Below are positions 7,477 through 16,011 of a DNA stretch of 33,415 nucleotides, one piece after another (position 1 is the stretch's first letter; the number at the start of each line of letters is the position of its first letter). The stretch covers positions 1 through 33,415 of the forward strand of contig JASEJC010000005.1 of the NCBI GenBank assembly GCA_030016755.1, given 5' to 3'. The stretch comes from Candidatus Hodarchaeaceae archaeon. Lineage in GTDB: Archaea; Hadarchaeota; Hadarchaeia; Hadarchaeales; Hadarchaeaceae. A program made the position numbers and the translations under genes. The notes below the pieces were generated by a model. The model saw nothing but the letters and a program-made list of their open reading frames with translations. It was not told the DNA's origin and ran no database searches.

Positions 7477-9748
7477 ATTTTCTCCCGCGTACCCGCATCA
7501 CTAGGACCGAGGGCAGAATCACCAACGCGGACACAAAAGCGAAAAATATCACGAGCGCCGTCAGCGTTCCGAACCTCATTATCGCAGGCATCCCCGAGAG
7601 CGCGAGCACCCCGAACACCCCGATCGTGGTAGCGGCGGCTGCGAGCAGTGCGGTCCCAACCTGCATCACCGTTGTTCGTATAGCGCGCTGCAGCTCCGGC
7701 CTGCGCTTCCTTTGCTCTTCCCGGAATCGGTGGATGATGTGGATGGCGTAGTCGATCCCTATCCCGATGATCAGGGCCGAGATCCCCATCGCCAGGACGT
7801 CCATCGACCATCCGAGGGCCCGAAGCGTCCCAAACTCCCACCCAATCGTCAGGACCATGGGCAGGAGCGCTACGGCCCCGAGCACGGGGGAGCGGAAGAC
7901 CACGGCTAGAACCGCCAGACACAGCAGGAGCGCGAGCAAGGTCGTCCGCACCATGCTCGAGGATATGGTCCCCACTATCTCGCTGATGATGACCGGTTCC
8001 CCACCAACCGCAGGCTCACCGTCGATGCTCAGGTCGATGGAGTTTTGTAGGTTCTCGCGGACGTGCTCCCTGATTATTCGGGTTGCCCCCGCCATCTCTT
8101 GATCGGTCTTCGCGTTCACGTAGAAATAAATCACCGCCACATTGTCGCTTAGGACCCTGCTCCGCTGGTCCGGGTCGAGGAGGTTTTCATTTTCAATTAT
8201 TGCATTTATTGCATCTTCCGACGGCGGGATCCCCCCAGTGGTCTGGGAGATGATGCTCGCCAAGCTCATCGAACCCGTGATTAAATTGTCCCCATCCGCA
8301 AGCACCGCGTTTTCTAGGTTGAACATCGCCTGCAGCCCTTCAGGGGTTCTGACCCCGCCCCGGGCAAGGACGACTATTACCGATTGACCGCCAAATTGAT
8401 CCTCTATCTCGTTCAGCGTGACCATAGCTGGGATGTCTGCGGGCAGGAAAGTCTCGAACGACATAGTCGTGGGGATCCCATAGGCGGAGAACGCGCACGC
8501 AGCGGCCACGAGAACCGCCACAGCCACTATCAATTTCCCGTGGCGCTCGGCTCCAATCGCCGCCGCTGATAACATCTTATCGACGCGTTTTCCACGCCTC
8601 GCCACCAGCGCCTTCACCTTCCCGCCCCTTCTGTCTCGCAGCGCCAGCACCGCGGGTAGGAACGTCGTAGATAACAGAAAAGCGAACGCAATCCCAAGGG
8701 CCGCGAAAGCCCCCAGGGTGGCTATAGCGGGAAGGTCCGAGACCATGAAGGAGCCGAACCCGATCATGGTCGTCACCGCGGCGAGGGCTACCGCAACTCC
8801 GGTGGTGCGGGTGCACTTCCAAATGGCCCTCCCAGTCGGCGCGCCCTTGCCCCGCTCCTCGTAGTAGCGGTTGAGCATGTGGATTGAGTAGTCGATCCCA
8901 AGCCCGAGGATGAGCGGAACCAATGCAACGTGAATCATGGTGAACCTCAGACCCAGCCAAGCCATCGCCCCCAGCGCCCAGAGCGCCCCGAGCCCGACCA
9001 CGAGGAGGGGGATGCAGATATCCGAGAGCCTCCTGAACACGAGGAAGAGGACCACGACCACGAAGATGGCAGCCGCGGGAATAAGGACTTGATTGTCTCT
9101 CCCCATCAGGCCGAATATCTCATTATGTAGCGTCTGTTCGCCCGTCACTCCCAGCGCTAGGTTCTCGTTGTTTTCGTCGAAGCTGTTCACGAACCCGATG
9201 AATGCTTCGGTTTTTCGCGCCCGCTCCTCGCTCGAGAGCCCGGTGGCAGTTGAAACTGTGATTAACGCTGAGCTTTGGTCGTCGCTCAGAATTCTGTCTA
9301 CAAAGTTCGCTACCGCGGGTTGGGCGAGAGTTAGCTGAATGTAGTTTTCAAGCTGGGGGTCGAGAAGGAGGGCGATATCCACGGGCAGGTGGGGGAGGAC
9401 GTAGTCGACGTACGACTTCACCTTCACGATGTACCCCTGAAGTTCGGGGTTAGTCCTGAGCCCGTTCTCCAGCTCGTCGATTGCCCGAAAAACATTCGCC
9501 TTGGTGACATTTTCGGCCTTCACCAAGATTATCTCAGTGTTCGCGCTACCGAACTTGCTCTCAAACTCCTCCGTCGTCTTGATCGCTGGGGAATCCTCGG
9601 GCAGGAACTCACGGAACTCGGTCGAGGTCGAAAGGTTGGTGGCGCCATATGCCATGAAGCAGCTGATGAGGAACACACAAAGGAGGATGATGTAAGGCCT
9701 TCGCCCGCCCGCAACCCCAACCGTTTCCGTGGATTCCGTCTCGCTCAC
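7475..9748 (-). CDS. RND/MMPL-family membrane exporter
   Basis: 757 residues from the GTG at 9748; the frame is open to 9856 without an ATG. The protein is two repeats of one transmembrane helix, a large extracytoplasmic loop and five helices, as in MMPL/HpnN-type RND proteins. The first helix is RRPYIILLCVFLISCFMAYG; each half shows the family motif GLGIDYSIHML or GIGIDYAIHII. Such proteins export hydrophobic or lipid molecules using the ion gradient; the cargo here is unknown. The start is uncertain: GTG 9748 has AAGGG directly in front, and a TTG at about 9757 is an alternative. Divergent from the radical SAM gene, with 82 bp between starts. Its stop codon touches the att-like repeat. Confidence 0.9.
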   Translation of the reverse strand: MSETESTETVGVAGGRRPYIILLCVFLISCFMAYGATNLSTSTEFREFLPEDSPAIKTTEEFESKFGSANTEIILVKAENVTKANVFRAIDELENGLRTNPELQGYIVKVKSYVDYVLPHLPVDIALLLDPQLENYIQLTLAQPAVANFVDRILSDDQSSALITVSTATGLSSEERARKTEAFIGFVNSFDENNENLALGVTGEQTLHNEIFGLMGRDNQVLIPAAAIFVVVVLFLVFRRLSDICIPLLVVGLGALWALGAMAWLGLRFTMIHVALVPLILGLGIDYSIHMLNRYYEERGKGAPTGRAIWKCTRTTGVAVALAAVTTMIGFGSFMVSDLPAIATLGAFAALGIAFAFLLSTTFLPAVLALRDRRGGKVKALVARRGKRVDKMLSAAAIGAERHGKLIVAVAVLVAAACAFSAYGIPTTMSFETFLPADIPAMVTLNEIEDQFGGQSVIVVLARGGVRTPEGLQAMFNLENAVLADGDNLITGSMSLASIISQTTGGIPPSEDAINAIIENENLLDPDQRSRVLSDNVAVIYFYVNAKTDQEMAGATRIIREHVRENLQNSIDLSIDGEPAVGGEPVIISEIVGTISSSMVRTTLLALLLCLAVLAVVFRSPVLGAVALLPMVLTIGWEFGTLRALGWSMDVLAMGISALIIGIGIDYAIHIIHRFREEQRKRRPELQRAIRTTVMQVGTALLAAAATTIGVFGVLALSGMPAIMRFGTLTALVIFFAFVSALVILPSVLVMRVRGRK

Positions 9749-9830
9749 CCCTTGCAAAAAAGACCTAAATATCCTATGAATTAAATCTATCAGAAATAAA
9801 GTGATTGATACTCCAATTGGAGGCCGACCA

Positions 9831-11414
9831 ATGTCCGGATACAAGGTAGTTCTCACAGCAGACAGGACCTTGATGAGCGAATATCATCGTCATATATTCC
9901 TCGGGTTCAGCGCCTGCGTACCTCAGGGGTTGATCTCGGATCGGCTTTACTTCTCGATGTTTTGCCCGTCCGTGGAAACGAACGGCGATGGCTCGGTTGT
10001 GGTTGCGCCAAACGGGACGAGGAAGATCGAAGCGGCACTGCTCGATTACGGATTTCGGAGGGAGGATGTGATTGTCGCCCACCCCGATCGTTTGGGTGAA
10101 GTGGTCGGCCCAGAAACGAAAGTCATTGGGATTACAGAAAATGACCCCCTAGGGATCGGACCGGCCACTTCCACCTTCACGGGTATTTTCGGCGGAGAGG
10201 CGTACATGGCACTGAAATTCAGGGAGGTGCTAAACCACCCCTCGGTCAAGAAATTTGGCCCAAAGATCATCGTCGGAGGGCCCGGGGCATGGCAGCTCGA
10301 GGATGAGCAGACAAGAGCAAGGCTTGGAATAGATTGTGTGGTGGTTGGGGAAGGCGAAAAATCGGCAGGGGCCCTTTTCGAGAGCGCCGTGAACGGTGGG
10401 AGATTACCGGGAGTCGTGCGCGGAGAGTTGGTCCCCACAGAGGAGATACCAGTTATCAGAGGCGCGACCGTTAACGGAATCGTTGAGATCGCAAGAGGTT
10501 GTGGTAGGGGCTGCGACTTTTGCGAACCGACACTACTATGGTACAGAAGTCTCCCTATCGAGCACATTCTGAAAGAAGTTGATGTCAATCTGCAGGCGGG
10601 CAGGCAGCCTGTGCTTCACGCGGAGGATGTGTTGAGATACAAGGCCAAGGGATTAGAGATAAACAAGGAGGCCACGGTGGAGCTCTTCAAGGCTGTGAGA
10701 GATCACCCTGGCGTCAGCAGTGTTGGGATCAGCCATTTTGCGCTTTCATCGGTTGCGAGCGCGCCAGATCTCATAGGAGAAATATCCCGCGTTCTAGATG
10801 TGAGTGAAAATACACCAATGGGGGGTCAAACCGGTATTGAGACAGGTAGTTCAAAATTGATTAAAGAGCACATGGCGGGGAAATGCAAGCCCTTTAAACC
10901 CGAGGACTGGCCTGAAACGGTCGTGGACGCTTTTGAAATCCTTTCAGAGAACCACTGGATCCCGTGCGCCACGCTGATCATGGGCCTCCCTAGCGAAACG
11001 GAGAAAGATGTCGACCTGACGATTGAACTGGTGGAGAGATTAGGGGAATTCAAGAGCTTAATCGTCCCACTCTTCTTCGTCTCGATGGGCGGGCTGAGGG
11101 GCAAGGCGGAGTCCTTCACGATGGAGAAAATGACGCCCAAGCACTCTGAGCTTCTCCTGAAATGCTGGGAACACAATTTCAACTGGCTTCCGTCTCTTAT
11201 CAAAGAAGCCGATCCAATACTAGACAGCAGGTTGACCAAATTTGGGCTGAGGATAATCGCGTCTTACGCCGCCAATACTTGCAGGAAGCTCTTCCGCAGG
11301 TGCCGGGAGGAGTACGGCTATGATTTGTCTGCCATGATAAGCGACATAAAAAACGGCGAAATAAATGTGACCCCCATGCCGATCCGTTTCGCGTCCCGCC
11401 TGTTGAAAATTTGA
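9831..11414 (+). CDS. B12-binding-type radical SAM enzyme
   Basis: 527 residues. The N-terminal ~190 residues look like a Rossmann-type cobalamin-binding domain (KVIGITENDPLG, KIIVGGPGAWQ, IDCVVVGEGEKS). The radical SAM cluster motif follows: ARGCGRGCDFC, with cysteines near 224, 228 and 231 (C-x3-C-x2-C). SAM-binding strands such as GGQTGIETGS come next, then a helical tail. The canonical cobalamin DxHxxG motif is not evident, so cobalamin use is inferred from architecture only. The ATG at 9831 is preceded by GGAGG at 9819-9823, a decisive ribosome-binding site, so the longer frame from 9801 is rejected. The divergent exporter next door hints at a role in making or modifying an exported or lipid product; archaeal tetraether-lipid-modifying enzymes include rSAM proteins, but this is speculation. 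Confidence 0.85.
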   Translation: MSGYKVVLTADRTLMSEYHRHIFLGFSACVPQGLISDRLYFSMFCPSVETNGDGSVVVAPNGTRKIEAALLDYGFRREDVIVAHPDRLGEVVGPETKVIGITENDPLGIGPATSTFTGIFGGEAYMALKFREVLNHPSVKKFGPKIIVGGPGAWQLEDEQTRARLGIDCVVVGEGEKSAGALFESAVNGGRLPGVVRGELVPTEEIPVIRGATVNGIVEIARGCGRGCDFCEPTLLWYRSLPIEHILKEVDVNLQAGRQPVLHAEDVLRYKAKGLEINKEATVELFKAVRDHPGVSSVGISHFALSSVASAPDLIGEISRVLDVSENTPMGGQTGIETGSSKLIKEHMAGKCKPFKPEDWPETVVDAFEILSENHWIPCATLIMGLPSETEKDVDLTIELVERLGEFKSLIVPLFFVSMGGLRGKAESFTMEKMTPKHSELLLKCWEHNFNWLPSLIKEADPILDSRLTKFGLRIIASYAANTCRKLFRRCREEYGYDLSAMISDIKNGEINVTPMPIRFASRLLKI

Positions 11415-11521
11415 GAAAGGGTTATTCCGGGGTTGGCCTGAAGTAGGCGGGACTAGCTGGCTAGCCGCGTAAACTACCCTAAAAGATAAACGGTTGATGT
11501 TGGTAGAATTAAACGATCCCC

Positions 11522-12349
11522 ATGCGGCTAAATGTTGCCCTCGTAGGCTGCGGTGCGATAGGCTCAGTGCTGGCCCGGGCAATCGACGAGGGGCGGGCCG
11601 GCGATGTGAAGCTGGGGTGGGTCTATGACCTGAAGCGCGAGAAGTCCAAGGCGCTGGTAAAAAAACTGCGCTTGAAACCGAGGATAGCAAAGGGCGCGTC
11701 TGAGATCTACGCCGACAAGACGGTGGGGCTGGTCATCGAGGCGGCCTCCCAGCAGGCAGTCGAACAGTATTCCCTCGATATCATCCGCTCGGGCAAGGAC
11801 CTGATGGTGATGAGCGTCGGGGCGTTCGCAAATGACAAGCTTTTGAAAAACGTGCGAGCCGCCGCCGAGCGGAACGGCCGCCGAGTCTACATCCCATCGG
11901 GCGCGGTGCTCGGGATCGATGGCGTGAAGGCAGCTGGGCTCGGCAGAATTCGAGAGGCGGTCCTTACGACGCGGAAGCCCCCCGCCACGCTTGCCTACAG
12001 CGAGTACCTCCAGAAGCGCCGAATCAGATTGAAGGGGCTGAAGCGACCCCGTGTGGTGTTCGACGGGTCAGCCCGCGAAGCCGTCAAAGCCTTCCCGGCG
12101 AGCGTGAACGTGGCTGCCACCCTAAGTCTAGCTGGAATAGGGCTGGACAGGACGAGGGTTCGCATCGTCGCGGACCCGAAGCTCCGCCGCAACGTGCACG
12201 AAATCCGTGTCCGCGGGGAGGCGGGCGAGCTCATCACCGAGGCGCGGAACGTGCCATTCCCGGATGTGCGCAGGACGAGCTATCTTGCCGCACTTTCGGC
12301 GATTCGCACCCTTCGGAACTTGAGCGAGACCATCCGCGTCGGGACATAG
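11522..12349 (+). CDS. nadX: L-aspartate dehydrogenase (NAD biosynthesis)
   Basis: 275 residues. Converts aspartate to iminoaspartate with NAD(P), feeding NadA; it replaces the oxygen-dependent aspartate oxidase in anaerobes. N-terminal Rossmann motif VALVGCGAIGSVLA, IEAASQQAVEQY and MSVGAFAND; the C-terminal substrate domain shows SGAVLGIDGVKAA and FPASVNVAATLSLAG, typical of the family. ATG at 11522. First gene of a nadX-nadA-nadC cluster; nadA starts 40 nt after its stop. Confidence 0.94.
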   Translation: MRLNVALVGCGAIGSVLARAIDEGRAGDVKLGWVYDLKREKSKALVKKLRLKPRIAKGASEIYADKTVGLVIEAASQQAVEQYSLDIIRSGKDLMVMSVGAFANDKLLKNVRAAAERNGRRVYIPSGAVLGIDGVKAAGLGRIREAVLTTRKPPATLAYSEYLQKRRIRLKGLKRPRVVFDGSAREAVKAFPASVNVAATLSLAGIGLDRTRVRIVADPKLRRNVHEIRVRGEAGELITEARNVPFPDVRRTSYLAALSAIRTLRNLSETIRVGT

Positions 12350-12389
12350 CTTTTAATTTAGCCAGCCAGCTTACTTCTTGAGGGATTAC

Positions 12390-13322
12390 ATGAAGCCCGA
12401 GGAGTTAAAAGAGGCCATCCTGAAACTCAAGGCCGAGCGGGACGCCGTCATCTTGGCGCACAACTACCAGCGGGAGGAGATTCAGCTCCTCGCCGACTAC
12501 ATAGGGGACTCGCTCGACCTCGCGAGGTATTCCGCGAAGGTCAAGGAAAAGGTCATCGCGTTTTGTGGAGTCGACTTCATGGCGGAGACGGCCTCAATTT
12601 TGGGCCTCGATAAAACCGTGCTTATCCCAGACCCTGAGGCCAAGTGCCCGATGGCCGCCCAGCTCCCCGCCGAGCTCGTGCGCGAGGCAAAGCGCAAGCA
12701 TCCCGATGCGGCGGTCGTACTCTATGTCAACACTTTGGCGGAGGCGCGCGCGGAGGCGGACGTGACCTGTACCTCCGCCAATGCCCCCATGATCGTCAAC
12801 GCCTTAGATGAGGACAAGATCCTTTTTGGTCCTGACCGAAATCTAGCGTGGTTTGTGCAACAGCGGAGCGACAAGCAGATAATCCCCCTGCCTGATCGCG
12901 GCTACTGCTACGTGCACAGGATGTTTTCCCCTGCTGACATCATGTTGCTGAAGGAACGATACCCAGATGCCGAGGTGTTGGTTCACCCGGAGTGCGACCC
13001 TGAGGTTCAAAAGCTGGCCACCCACATCTGCAGCACGAGCCAGATGCTGACCCGGGCTAAGGCGTCACCCGCAAAACGGTTCATCATCGCCACCGAGATC
13101 GGGCTGGTCGAGCGGCTCAGGCGGGAGTTTCCCGGCAAGGAGTTCATCCCGGCACTCGAAACTGCTGTGTGCGAACAGATGAAAGAACACAATCTCGAAA
13201 AGTTATACGAAGCTCTACGCGATATGAAGCACGAGGTACGCGTGCTGCCGGAGATAGCTGCTCGGGTGCGCGCAGCCACCGAACGCATGCTCGAGATTTC
13301 TGGGAGGGCGACCCGTGACTAG
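12390..13322 (+). CDS. nadA: Quinolinate synthase
   Basis: 310 residues. A [4Fe-4S] enzyme that condenses iminoaspartate with dihydroxyacetone phosphate to quinolinate. Three cluster cysteines are visible in family contexts: IAFCGVDFMAETA, HPECDPEV and LETAVCEQM. The ILAHNYQ motif near the N-terminus and DRGYCYVHRMFS are also typical. The ATG at 12390 has GAGGG six bases upstream; the TTG at 12378 is less likely. TTTTAATTTA just after the nadX stop could be an internal promoter. The end overlaps nadC by 8 nt. Confidence 0.96.
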   Translation: MKPEELKEAILKLKAERDAVILAHNYQREEIQLLADYIGDSLDLARYSAKVKEKVIAFCGVDFMAETASILGLDKTVLIPDPEAKCPMAAQLPAELVREAKRKHPDAAVVLYVNTLAEARAEADVTCTSANAPMIVNALDEDKILFGPDRNLAWFVQQRSDKQIIPLPDRGYCYVHRMFSPADIMLLKERYPDAEVLVHPECDPEVQKLATHICSTSQMLTRAKASPAKRFIIATEIGLVERLRREFPGKEFIPALETAVCEQMKEHNLEKLYEALRDMKHEVRVLPEIAARVRAATERMLEISGRATRD

Positions 13323-14166
13323 CGCGCTTGCGAGGAAAAAAATCCGCGAGATGCTTGCGGAGGATTTGGGCCTAGGCGACGTGACATCCAAGGCTATTGT
13401 ACAGCCAAATATTAGAGTCAATGCCGAAATCATCACCAAGCAGGCAGGGGTGCTGGCAGGGGTGGCTGAGGCGACTATGGTTTTTGAGGAGACAGGCGTA
13501 AAGGTGAGGGCCCTCAAGTCCGACGGCGCCGATATCAAAGCAGGAGACGTGATAATTCGCCTGGAGGGGCCAGCCCGGGGGATCTTGGCCGCTGAGCGGG
13601 TGGCGCTTAACCTGTTGATGCGCATGAGCGGCATTGCCACGGCGACTCGGGAACTCATTGACCTAGCGAGGCGGAAAAATTCAAAGGTCGTCATAGCCGC
13701 AACTCGAAAAACTGCCCCGCTCCTGACATACTTCGACAAGCGTGCGGTTGTGGTCGCTGGAGGGGAGCCCCACCGCTACAGGCTCAGCGACCAAGTTCTG
13801 ATTAAGGACAACCACCTTCGGCTGGTCGGCTCGGTCGTGGAGGCTGTGCGCCGCGCCCGCAAGGTTGCCCGTCGAGCTAAGGTTGAAGTTGAGGTCAGCA
13901 AGCCCGAGGAAGTGCTCGTCGCTGCCAAGGCTGGTGCGGACACTGTGATGCTCGACAACATGAAACCCGCAGATATCAAGCGCGCGATAAGGTTGCTTGA
14001 GCGCGAGGGCTTGCGGAGCAGAGTTTTACTTGAGGCGTCAGGCAGGATCGATACATCGAACGTGGGGGATTTCGCCGCCGCAGGGGTTGATATAATTTCA
14101 TCCAGCTACATGACCATGCGGGCCCCAGCGTTGGACATGAGCCTAGAAATAAGAGCAAAGGTTTAA
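13315..14166 (+). CDS. nadC: Nicotinate-nucleotide pyrophosphorylase (quinolinate phosphoribosyltransferase)
   Basis: 283 residues, full length. Converts quinolinate plus PRPP to nicotinate mononucleotide and CO2. Family signatures: AEDLGLGDVTS at the front, ERVALNLLMRMSGIAT, AATRKTAPLL, LIKDNHLRL, EVEVSKPEE, and LLEASGRI near the end. GTG start inside the end of nadA (8-nt overlap), so translation is coupled. With nadX and nadA it completes aspartate-to-NaMN synthesis. Confidence 0.96.
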   Translation: MTSALARKKIREMLAEDLGLGDVTSKAIVQPNIRVNAEIITKQAGVLAGVAEATMVFEETGVKVRALKSDGADIKAGDVIIRLEGPARGILAAERVALNLLMRMSGIATATRELIDLARRKNSKVVIAATRKTAPLLTYFDKRAVVVAGGEPHRYRLSDQVLIKDNHLRLVGSVVEAVRRARKVARRAKVEVEVSKPEEVLVAAKAGADTVMLDNMKPADIKRAIRLLEREGLRSRVLLEASGRIDTSNVGDFAAAGVDIISSSYMTMRAPALDMSLEIRAKV

Positions 14167-14170
14167 ATTC
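14160..14170 (+). promoter_or_regulatory. TATA box upstream of the winged-helix gene
   Basis: GGTTTAAATTC straddles the nadC stop, about 40 nt before the ATG at 14208, suggesting a separate transcript. Confidence 0.45.
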
Positions 14171-14207
14171 ATCGCTGTGAGGGAAAAACTGAAGTCGAGG
14201 TGATCAT

Positions 14208-14423
14208 ATGGCCGAGCTGACACCAAATGCCATGAAGGTCTATGATGCGCTGAAGAAACTCGGCGCCACGAGCCCAGACTCCCTGAAGACGGCCGACGAT
14301 ATCATGCGCACATCCCGCCTGCCGAAGGGGATGGCAAACAACGCGCTGATGGAGCTCGTCGCCAAGGGGTACGCGAAAAGGGTGGCTCGTGAGAAGGCCG
14401 CTGGCTACTACGTGACGAAATGA
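14208..14423 (+). CDS. Small winged-helix DNA-binding-like protein
   Basis: 71 residues. The layout fits a single winged helix-turn-helix: helix 1 (ELTPNAMKVYDALKKLG), helix 2 (LKTADDIMRTS), recognition helix (KGMANNALMELVAKG) and a short wing (YAKRVAREKAAGYYVTK). Related small wHTH proteins are widespread in archaea, but a target or function cannot be named. Strong ribosome-binding sequence GAGGTGAT before the ATG. Stands alone between nadC and the DUF763 gene, all on the plus strand. Confidence 0.75.
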   Translation: MAELTPNAMKVYDALKKLGATSPDSLKTADDIMRTSRLPKGMANNALMELVAKGYAKRVAREKAAGYYVTK

Positions 14424-14517
14424 CTACTCGCGGGCAATCCGCCACCGCGATTTTTCGACTTTCCGCTCGGCTCAGTTGAGATTAGGTTTAATCCAGTTGA
14501 AGGACAAGTTTATCCTG

Positions 14518-15627
14518 ATGAAACGAGTTGGCGTCGCTGAGCTCCCCTTGCACGGCGGCAGGTGCCCTCCTTGGCTGTTCAGCCACATGAAGCGGTTGGG
14601 CGGGGCCATAAGTGAGATAATTGTACAAGAATACGGGAGACAGGAGCTTCTGCGCAGACTTGCTGACCCATTTTTCTTCCAAGCTCTAGGTTGCGTGCTA
14701 GGTTACGATTGGCATAGTTCTGGACTCACTACTGTGACGATGGGCGCCCTCAAGGAAGCGATAGAACCTGAAGAGCTCGGCATCTCGGTCTGCGGCGGCA
14801 AGGGCAGGGCCTCAAAACGCACGCCCAGCGAAATCCAAAAGCTCGCCGATGTTTTTTCCATCTCGTCCAAAAAAGTAGAGGATCTAAAGTACGCCAGTCG
14901 CATGGCCGCCAAGGTCGACAACGCCTGTGTGCAGGATGGTTACCAATTATATCATCATGCATTTGTGCTCAGCGAGGACGGGGACTGGGCCGTGATACAA
15001 CAGGGGATGCACGACCGGTTGGCTCGGCGATACCACTGGCTCTCTGAGGGCATCCGCAGCTTCGTCGAGGAGCCGCACTCGGGCATCATCGGTGACCGCA
15101 GGGAGGAAGTGGTGCTAGACATGACCGCGCGCGAGAGCGAGGAAACGCGCAAGGCGAGCGTCGATCTGGTTCGGGACAACCCGAAGCGTTTGCTGCCATA
15201 TGTGCGCGAGGCAGAGCAGCGTTCGCTCGATGAATATTTTAAGCGGAGCCCTCAGGTGCTGAAGCTTGTGATGCCGACCTCGCACGCGATAACCAAGCTG
15301 ACGAAGCAGACGGTCGCGGCATTGCAGAGAGCATACGAGCTTCAACCTAAGGACTACGAGGAACTAGTTGCGATTAGGGGGCTGGGGCCAAAGGCGGTGC
15401 GAGCATTGGCGCTTGTTTCGGACCTAATTTACGGAAAGCCGCCTTCGTGGAGGGATCCAGCTAAGTTTAGTTTCGCGCATGGAGGAAAGGATGCCATACC
15501 CTATCCGGTTGACAGAAAAACTTATCAAAAGACAATTGAGATTCTTGAGGGCACGATTCAAGCGATAAAAGTCGGGCAGAAGGAGAAACTGAGTGCTGTC
15601 AGGAGGTTACACGAGTTTCTTGGGTGA
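14518..15627 (+). CDS. DUF763 protein with C-terminal helix-hairpin-helix
   Basis: 369 residues from the ATG at 14518 (MKRVGVAELPLHGGRCPPWL), the N-terminus typical of the DUF763 family; the frame is open from a TTG at 14476, but that adds 14 residues outside the family. Near residue 290 there is a helix-hairpin-helix-like stretch, ELVAIRGLGPKAVRALA, suggesting DNA or RNA contact. Biochemical function is not established to my knowledge. TTTAAT about 30 nt upstream could be the TATA box, giving a very short leader. Followed 35 nt later by tRNA-Asn, which has its own promoter. Confidence 0.85.
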   Translation: MKRVGVAELPLHGGRCPPWLFSHMKRLGGAISEIIVQEYGRQELLRRLADPFFFQALGCVLGYDWHSSGLTTVTMGALKEAIEPEELGISVCGGKGRASKRTPSEIQKLADVFSISSKKVEDLKYASRMAAKVDNACVQDGYQLYHHAFVLSEDGDWAVIQQGMHDRLARRYHWLSEGIRSFVEEPHSGIIGDRREEVVLDMTARESEETRKASVDLVRDNPKRLLPYVREAEQRSLDEYFKRSPQVLKLVMPTSHAITKLTKQTVAALQRAYELQPKDYEELVAIRGLGPKAVRALALVSDLIYGKPPSWRDPAKFSFAHGGKDAIPYPVDRKTYQKTIEILEGTIQAIKVGQKEKLSAVRRLHEFLG

Positions 15628-15700
15628 ATCTTTAAGAGTTAGAAAATCCAAATCTATTTGGTCCCGCGGTAACTCAGCCTGGTTAGAGTGGTCGGCTGTT

Positions 15701-15731
15701 CGCCGCGTGGCGGGCCAAAGACCCAGGCCGA
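15701..15731 (+). other. Putative tRNA-Asn intron 1 (anticodon loop, ~31 nt)
   Basis: Lies between GTT of the anticodon and AACCGAC. Contains hairpin CGCC (15701-15704)/GGCG (15709-15712). Deduced from the tRNA fold; boundaries may shift by one base (canonical 37/38 position would leave C at 37). Confidence 0.65.
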
Positions 15732-15740
15732 AACCGACAG

Positions 15741-15775
15741 GATTTCGAGATACAAAATCTCAAATCCCAGGAAAT
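15741..15775 (+). other. Putative tRNA-Asn intron 2 (variable loop, ~35 nt)
   Basis: About 35 nt must be removed between the anticodon and T arms to give variable loop AGGTC; the cut may be one base either way because a G occurs at both ends. An internal hairpin GAGAT (15747-15751)/ATCTC (15757-15761) is clear, as is an ATTTC/GAAAT pairing nearer the ends. Confidence 0.6.
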
Positions 15776-15844
15776 GTCGCCGGTTCAAATCCGGCCCGCG
15801 GGACCACCTAGCAAGCCTTTAAACCAAAGGAAACAAAGATTGTT

Positions 15845-15968
15845 TGGTTGGCGGCCATAGCGGTGGGGAAACACCCGGTCTCGTCCGATCCCGGAAGTTA
15901 AGCCCACCAGCGATCTGGACTGTACTGTGTTCCGAGAGGGCACGGGAACTCCAGGACGCTGCCAACCA
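15845..15968 (+). rRNA. rrf: 5S ribosomal RNA
   Basis: About 124 nt. Ends pair as helix I (TGGTTGGC at 15845-15852 with GCCAACCA at 15961-15968). Conserved internal blocks: GGGGAAACACCCGGTCTCGT, CCGATCCCGGAAGTTAAGCCC and TACTGTGTTCCGAGAGG. No 16S or 23S in this window, so the 5S gene is unlinked from them here. TATA-like CCTTTAAACC at about 15814-15823 gives a well-placed promoter. Confidence 0.93.
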
Positions 15969-15976
15969 CTTTGGTA

Positions 15977-15988
15977 ACGTTTAATATC
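15977..15988 (+). promoter_or_regulatory. TATA box of tRNA-Asp
   Basis: CGTTTAATATCG lies 24-35 nt before the tRNA 5' end, just after the 5S gene, so tRNA-Asp can be transcribed alone. Confidence 0.5.
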
Positions 15989-16011
15989 GTGGATTGAAAT
16001 TTCTTATCGGT

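Larger units (their letters stand above)
15663..15806 (+). tRNA. tRNA-Asn (GTT) interrupted by two introns, CCA encoded
   Basis: Acceptor CCCGCGG/CCGCGGG, D-stem ACTC/GAGT, anticodon stem GTCGG/CCGAC, T-arm GCCGG-TTCAAAT-CCGGC, discriminator A at 15803, CCA at 15804-15806. The gene is 144 nt, about 66 nt longer than a tRNA. Extra sequence lies in the anticodon loop (about 15701-15731) and in the variable loop (about 35 nt within 15739-15778). Removing both gives loop CTGTTAA (anticodon GTT) and variable loop AGGTC, as in archaeal tRNA-Asn. A TATA-like TCTTTAAGAG lies about 30 nt upstream. Exact splice sites are uncertain because I could not draw a canonical bulge-helix-bulge for either. Confidence 0.82.

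Noticed and set aside
9801-9830. Upstream ATG for the radical SAM gene (9801)
   Set aside because: It lies before the GGAGG at 9819-9823, which is ideally placed for the ATG at 9831.
11448-11475. Palindrome CTAGC-TG-GCTAG as terminator or operator
   Set aside because: Short 5-bp arms, single occurrence and no T-run; not enough to call.
15739-15778. Long variable arm (tRNA-Leu or tRNA-Ser)
   Set aside because: 40 nt is too long for an archaeal variable arm, the anticodon is not Leu or Ser, and removing 35 nt gives the AGGTC loop of tRNA-Asn.
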